From NCBI GenBank assembly GCA_964400735.1, contig CAYNVQ010000004.1, positions 186,001 to 250,000 on the forward strand: a DNA stretch of 64,000 nt, given 5' to 3'. The notes beneath the pieces were generated by a model that did not search any database, was not told the origin of the DNA, and saw only the letters and a program-made list of their open reading frames with translations. The first letter of the stretch is position 1; each line of letters opens with the position of its first letter. This DNA comes from CAYNVQ01 sp964400735 (lineage in GTDB: Bacteria; Acidobacteriota; Aminicenantia; Aminicenantales; Aminicenantaceae). Both the position numbers and the translations under genes were made by a program. Shown piece by piece: positions 60,353 through 64,000 of the stretch.

Positions 60353-60928
60353 CTTTGCCAATTTTATCGGATCCTCTTTTTACGGCATAATATATGACCA
60401 TCTTCATGGATTGCCTAACCAATTTTGTTGGTATATATTATAAAAATAAAAACTTTCTTTTTTGGCATGGCTTGAATTCTCTCCCGATTTTTCTCTATGC
60501 TACACGTTGACAAACAGGAATGAGCTTATTTAAGTTAAAATGACAAGCCTCTGGAATGGATTTGTCCCTTATCGGGGATTTGGATGTGACTCTGGCTATT
60601 GATTCCTGGCATCAATACGTGGTCTGAGATCGTCTTTATGTTCGATATGAACATAAAATAAACTAAATTATGGCATGGCCATCCAGGAATGTAGAAGGCT
60701 AAAGTTCTGGATGAAATTACAAAAAAAGTGAGCCGGTTTCAAAACGGACTGGATAGTGCGGAGTTTTTTGGATGAGGAGATTATTATGATCGATTTAACT
60801 GCTTTCTTTTCAGAAGGTTGACTTAAACTCTAACAATGTGTATACACTATTATTCAGACTGAAACGTTTTTTGCTCAAAGTGTATCGAATTTCTCCCATA
60901 AGGAGTTACTGAAGTAAAGGAGCAGAAC
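60335..60928. other. Long intergenic region before ABC genes
   Basis: This 594-bp gap has no coding sequence I can support. It holds the hairpin at 60334-60352, the operator-like palindrome at 60635-60657 and a GTGTATACAC palindrome at 60838-60847 close to the ABC operon. It probably contains the operon's promoter and control sites. Confidence 0.5.
60635..60657. promoter_or_regulatory. Operator-like palindrome
   Basis: TTTATGTTC-GATAT-GAACATAAA has perfect 9-bp arms and a 5-bp spacer. It lies about 270 bp upstream of the ABC ATPase gene, with no T run, so an operator is more likely than a terminator. The binding protein is unknown. Confidence 0.45.
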
Positions 60929-61645
60929 ATGATTAAGTTCGACAATCTGACGAAGTACTACGGTGACCTTTGTGCCGTGGATCATGTGAGCTTCGAGGTT
61001 AACAAAGGCGAAGTGTTGGGGTTGCTGGGGCCCAATGGAGCCGGGAAGACAACCATATATCGCATATTGACCGGCTACCTGAGTCCCACTTCGGGCAATA
61101 TTCTTGTTAAGGACTTTAATCTCGACGAGAACCAGCTCGAGATCAAGAAGCTCATCGGGTATCTTCCGGAAGAGGCCCCCATCTATCACGAGATGTTGGT
61201 CTACGATTATCTCGATTTTGTGGCTGATATCCGGGGTGTGCCCAAGACCAAAAAGCAAGGCCATCTGAAGGATTTGGCCGAATTGTGCGGTCTGGCGGAG
61301 GTTATGCACATGACCATCGATGAGCTTTCGAAAGGCTACCGTCAACGTGTGGGGATTGCCCATGCTTTGATGGGAGACCCGGAGATTCTCATCCTGGATG
61401 AGCCGACCTCTGGTCTGGATCCGAATCAGATCGTCGAAACCCGGGAGATCATTCGGCGTATCGGAAAGAAAAAGACCATCGTGTTCTCCACACATATTCT
61501 GAGCGAAGCTGAAGCTACCTGTGACAGGGTTGTTATCATCAACCAAGGAAGGATCGTTGCTGATAATACCGTTAGCGGATTGCGAAAAGAACTGAAACTT
61601 GATTCCTTCGAGGACATTTTCCGAAAACTCACCAAAGGAAATTAA
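60929..61645 (+). CDS. ABC transporter ATP-binding protein (GldA-like)
   Basis: This 238-residue ABC ATPase has Walker A LLGPNGAGKTT (near residues 33-42), signature ELSKGYRQRVGIAHAL, Walker B ILILDEPTSGLDP and the H loop VFSTHILSEAE. The D loop and Q loop are in normal places. It is of the ABC-2/GldA class, which energises export or membrane-associated functions. The next gene starts 2 bp after its stop and encodes the permease. The ribosome binding site is aaaggagcagaac. Confidence 0.95.
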   Translation: MIKFDNLTKYYGDLCAVDHVSFEVNKGEVLGLLGPNGAGKTTIYRILTGYLSPTSGNILVKDFNLDENQLEIKKLIGYLPEEAPIYHEMLVYDYLDFVADIRGVPKTKKQGHLKDLAELCGLAEVMHMTIDELSKGYRQRVGIAHALMGDPEILILDEPTSGLDPNQIVETREIIRRIGKKKTIVFSTHILSEAEATCDRVVIINQGRIVADNTVSGLRKELKLDSFEDIFRKLTKGN

Positions 61646-61647
61646 CC

Positions 61648-62355
61648 ATGGAGAACGTCAAGCACATCTTTAAAAAGGAATTTAAGTCCTATTTTATATC
61701 TCCCATCGCCTACATCGTGATCTCGGTTTTCCTCATTATCATCGGCTGGCTGTTTTTTTCCACATTTTTTCTGAACCGTCAAGCCAGCCTAACCCGATTC
61801 TTTTCGCTTTTGCCGGTGACCTTTTCCTTTATTATTCCTGCAGCGACTATGCGCCTTTTCTCAGAGGAGATCAACGTAGGATCCTACGAACTCCTGCTCA
61901 CTCTTCCCGTTTCTTTCAAAGAAATAATCCTGGGAAAGTATCTGGCGGCAGTCGCCTTCGTAGGCGTTATGCTCTCTCCGACTATTGTCTATGCCATCTC
62001 TATAAGTTTTTTAGGCGACCTGGACTGGGGGCCGGTTGCAGGAGGGTATTTAGGAGCCATGCTCCTGGGAGGCGGCTTCAGTGCCATCGGGCTACTGGCA
62101 TCAAGTCTGACCCGCAATCAAGTGGTGGCTTTCATTATCGGAGTGACCATCTGTTTTTCTCTGACTCTGTTGATAGATTTCATCCTGTTTTTTCTCCCCA
62201 GTTTTTTGGTGGGGATCATTCAATATCTCAGCGCTAACTTTCATTTCCAGAATATCTCTAGGGGGGTCATTGATTCCCGAGACCTGCTTTATTTCATCGT
62301 CCTCACTTTTGTAGCTCTATACGGTACAAACCTGATCATGCAGAAGAAAAAGTAA
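61648..62355 (+). CDS. ABC-2 type permease (GldF-like)
   Basis: This 235-residue membrane protein has six hydrophobic segments and begins with the typical cytoplasmic N-terminus IFKKEFKSYFISPIAYIVIS. Loops such as LFSEEINVGSYELLLTLPVS and LGKYLAAVAFVGVMLSPTIV match the GldF/NosY-type permease family. It pairs with the upstream ATPase. The ribosome binding site is aaaggaaattaacc. The third gene, just downstream, completes the Gld-type set. Confidence 0.92.
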   Translation: MENVKHIFKKEFKSYFISPIAYIVISVFLIIIGWLFFSTFFLNRQASLTRFFSLLPVTFSFIIPAATMRLFSEEINVGSYELLLTLPVSFKEIILGKYLAAVAFVGVMLSPTIVYAISISFLGDLDWGPVAGGYLGAMLLGGGFSAIGLLASSLTRNQVVAFIIGVTICFSLTLLIDFILFFLPSFLVGIIQYLSANFHFQNISRGVIDSRDLLYFIVLTFVALYGTNLIMQKKK

Positions 62356-62366
62356 GGAGTCTGACC

Positions 62367-64000
62367 ATGGAAAAACCAATAAAAAAAGAAACGCTCAAAG
62401 ATTGGACAAAATACTATAGGTTTGTCCTTTATTTAGTAATCGCAATTCTAGCGGTTTTGGTGGGTCAGAACCTTTTTTTTCGGATGGATTTGACATCCAA
62501 TAACCTTTATTCTCTCTCGAAGGCCAGCAAAGAAGCGGTATCCACCCTGAAAGAGCCATTAACCATTAACGTATTTTTTTCCAAAAACCTGCCAGCACCC
62601 TATAACAACATCGAACGTTATTTGCAGGACCTCCTGGAAGAATATGCGGTTTATGCGAACAAATATCTCAGCTATCGTTTCTTCGATGTCAGTGCTAAAG
62701 AAGGGGATCTTAGTGATAAAGCCGAAGAAAACCGGAAAAGGGCCCAAGACTACGGGATCTACCCTGTAAATGTCCAGACTATTGAACAGGATGAAGCCAA
62801 GGTTCAGAGAGCCTACATGGGGATCGTGTTCATCCATGGGGATATTATCGAGCGTATCCCGGCGGTGACCTCCACCGAGGGCCTGGAATACAACATCACA
62901 ACCACCATAAAAAAAATGAACAACAAGATATCCGCTCTCCTCAATTTGCCAGAGAAGATCAAAGTCATACTTGTTCAGTCCTCATCCTTGGAAGCAGTCG
63001 CTCCCCTTATCGGGTTGGAAGGGCTTTCTGAACTTAAAGATCGTATTGCAGATGTTGTCCGGGAACAGAACGGAAAAAGCTACAATCAACTGGAATTCAT
63101 GTCTATCGACCCCACAACCCGGGAGCTGACCGAGGAAGAGATCGGGAAATACCGGCGTTTCGGACTGCAATGGCCACAGCTCGTGCAAAAAGACGGCACG
63201 ATCATCCCACAAGGCAGCGGGATCTTGGCTCTGGGAATGGAATTCGAGAAAAAATCTCTCGAAACCCGCCTGCTCAATTCAGGATTGAGCTTGACTGGAG
63301 GAGGACTCCGGGAAAAGTTCGAGATCGTAGATATGTCGACCGTGTCCAGCTTCATCGAAAAAAATGTGGAAAACTTGATCAATATCCATGCAGAAATCGG
63401 TTACCTGCGCACACATGGTACCCTCTCACTTGCACCGTCTCTCCCTCCTCAATTTAGGAGGATGGAGCCCCAATCAGATTCTCTGACCAACCTCAACACG
63501 CTGCTCACAAAACAGTACACCATCGACCAGGTGGATCTGACTGAGGGCGGGATATCCGAGGGCATCGATACCTTGATCATCGCTGGACCCAAGGAGACAT
63601 TCTCCGATTGGGAACTTTTTCAGATTGATCAGTTTTTGATGAAAGGAAAATCTTTGGCTCTGTTCGTTGAGGCTTTTAAAGAAATGCGGCCGCAACAGCA
63701 GCAAATGTATCAGATGCAGCAGGCAATGTACCTCCCCGTCAACTCGGGTTTGGAGAAACTACTGAATCATTACGGAATAAATGTTACGAAGTCTTATGTC
63801 ATGGATGAGAACTGTTATGTTTCCCGCGACCCGCAGGTGGGTGAAATGCCCATCTACTTTGCACCTATCATAAAAAATGAGAATATCAATCACCGCTTGG
63901 ATTTTCTTTCCAACATCAAAGAACTCATCATGATAAAGGTTTCTCCCCTGGTGGTTGATGAAGAACGGTTGAAGGAAAACAATCTCAAAAGCAAGCTGCT
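62367..64000 (+). CDS. GldG-like ABC transporter auxiliary protein, 3' truncated by window end
   Basis: The frame is open from ATG 62367 to the window end (about 544 residues seen). After one N-terminal membrane helix (YRFVLYLVIAILAVLVGQNL) come MDLTSNNLYSLSKASKEAVS and TINVFFSKNLPAPYNNIERY, the opening of the GldG/DUF7088 family. LIIAGPKETFSDWELFQIDQ, FLMKGKSLALFVEAF and ITTTIKKMNNKISALLN follow. This is the extracytoplasmic partner in ABC systems first linked to gliding in Bacteroidetes but widespread elsewhere. The gene starts 11 bp after the permease with aaggag as binding site. A low-complexity stretch (RPQQQQMYQMQQAM) is notable. The C-terminal helix is outside the window. Confidence 0.9.
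   Translation, partial: MEKPIKKETLKDWTKYYRFVLYLVIAILAVLVGQNLFFRMDLTSNNLYSLSKASKEAVSTLKEPLTINVFFSKNLPAPYNNIERYLQDLLEEYAVYANKYLSYRFFDVSAKEGDLSDKAEENRKRAQDYGIYPVNVQTIEQDEAKVQRAYMGIVFIHGDIIERIPAVTSTEGLEYNITTTIKKMNNKISALLNLPEKIKVILVQSSSLEAVAPLIGLEGLSELKDRIADVVREQNGKSYNQLEFMSIDPTTRELTEEEIGKYRRFGLQWPQLVQKDGTIIPQGSGILALGMEFEKKSLETRLLNSGLSLTGGGLREKFEIVDMSTVSSFIEKNVENLINIHAEIGYLRTHGTLSLAPSLPPQFRRMEPQSDSLTNLNTLLTKQYTIDQVDLTEGGISEGIDTLIIAGPKETFSDWELFQIDQFLMKGKSLALFVEAFKEMRPQQQQMYQMQQAMYLPVNSGLEKLLNHYGINVTKSYVMDENCYVSRDPQVGEMPIYFAPIIKNENINHRLDFLSNIKELIMIKVSPLVVDEERLKENNLKSKL

Noticed and set aside
1..64000. CRISPR arrays, tRNA or rRNA genes, and insertion-sequence transposases
   Set aside because: Reading both strands showed no regularly spaced direct repeats, no cloverleaf-like intergenic segments that I could support, and no transposase or integrase motifs among the open frames.

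Overview
The window looks like one contig from an anaerobic, saccharolytic bacterium with moderate GC content. My best guess is a lineage such as Candidatus Aminicenantes or a related Acidobacteriota-like group. That assignment is inference only: it rests on the mix of an Hdr/NiFe-hydrogenase electron-transfer cluster, many Tat- or Sec-exported sugar enzymes, sortilin/BNR-propeller proteins, a tricorn-type protease and Gld-type ABC genes. No rRNA, tRNA or other phylogenetic marker is present.

Region 1 (1-4.3 kb) holds the 3' end of a propeller protein, a small membrane protein, and a Cache-HAMP histidine kinase that overlaps an NtrC-type sigma-54 activator. Region 2 (4.5-15.4 kb) is the main energy module. 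The first operon encodes a sulfhydrogenase-like NiFe hydrogenase (beta, gamma, delta, alpha order). Its catalytic subunit carries a HycI-type maturation protease fused directly after the usual C-terminal cleavage site. The second operon encodes two single-domain receivers, HdrC, HdrB and a giant HdrA with an inserted GltD/NfnB-like NAD(P)H domain. Both operons start behind a sigma-54 (-24/-12) promoter, and each promoter has the same palindrome (TGGGGAA-N3-TTCCNCA) about 120-150 bp upstream of the inferred start. This makes the adjacent NtrC-type protein the likely common activator. Together the genes suggest a regulated complex moving electrons among H2, NAD(P)H, ferredoxin and a disulfide-type acceptor. 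Region 3 (15.5-17.8 kb) is a receiver-kinase hybrid followed by a short helicase-like ATPase.

Region 4 (18.2-45.7 kb) is a carbohydrate region. It contains Tat-exported Gfo/Idh/MocA oxidoreductases, DeoC, a GH38 alpha-mannosidase, a DUF1080 3-keto-glycoside hydrolase, a Tat-exported TIM-barrel isomerase/lyase, a glucuronokinase-like GHMP kinase with a complete TRAP transporter, a GH29 fucosidase with TPRs, two very large secreted BNR/sortilin propeller proteins, an esterase, a GH51-like arabinofuranosidase and an exported MEMO-like protein. Region 5 (45.8-60.3 kb) is mixed: a CocE/NonD hydrolase, a cupin, a sodium:solute symporter, an HpcH/HpaI aldolase, a ProX-type tRNA editing protein, a DUF1295 membrane protein, a GNAT acetyltransferase, a PrsW protease, a tricorn homologue, a parvulin lipoprotein and a second TIM-barrel isomerase. 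Region 6 (60.9-64 kb) is an ABC transporter of the GldA/GldF/GldG type and runs off the end of the window.

Three families of dispersed intergenic repeats are visible by eye. One is a pair of 243-261 bp elements with terminal inverted repeats and covarying hairpins, flanking the 38.1-40.9 kb gene pair. The second is a pair of foldback elements at 27.5 and 54.4 kb. The third is a short palindrome-containing repeat (core CTCCTTAAGG) found just after, or overlapping, several stop codons. I see no CRISPR array, insertion-sequence transposase, tRNA or rRNA.
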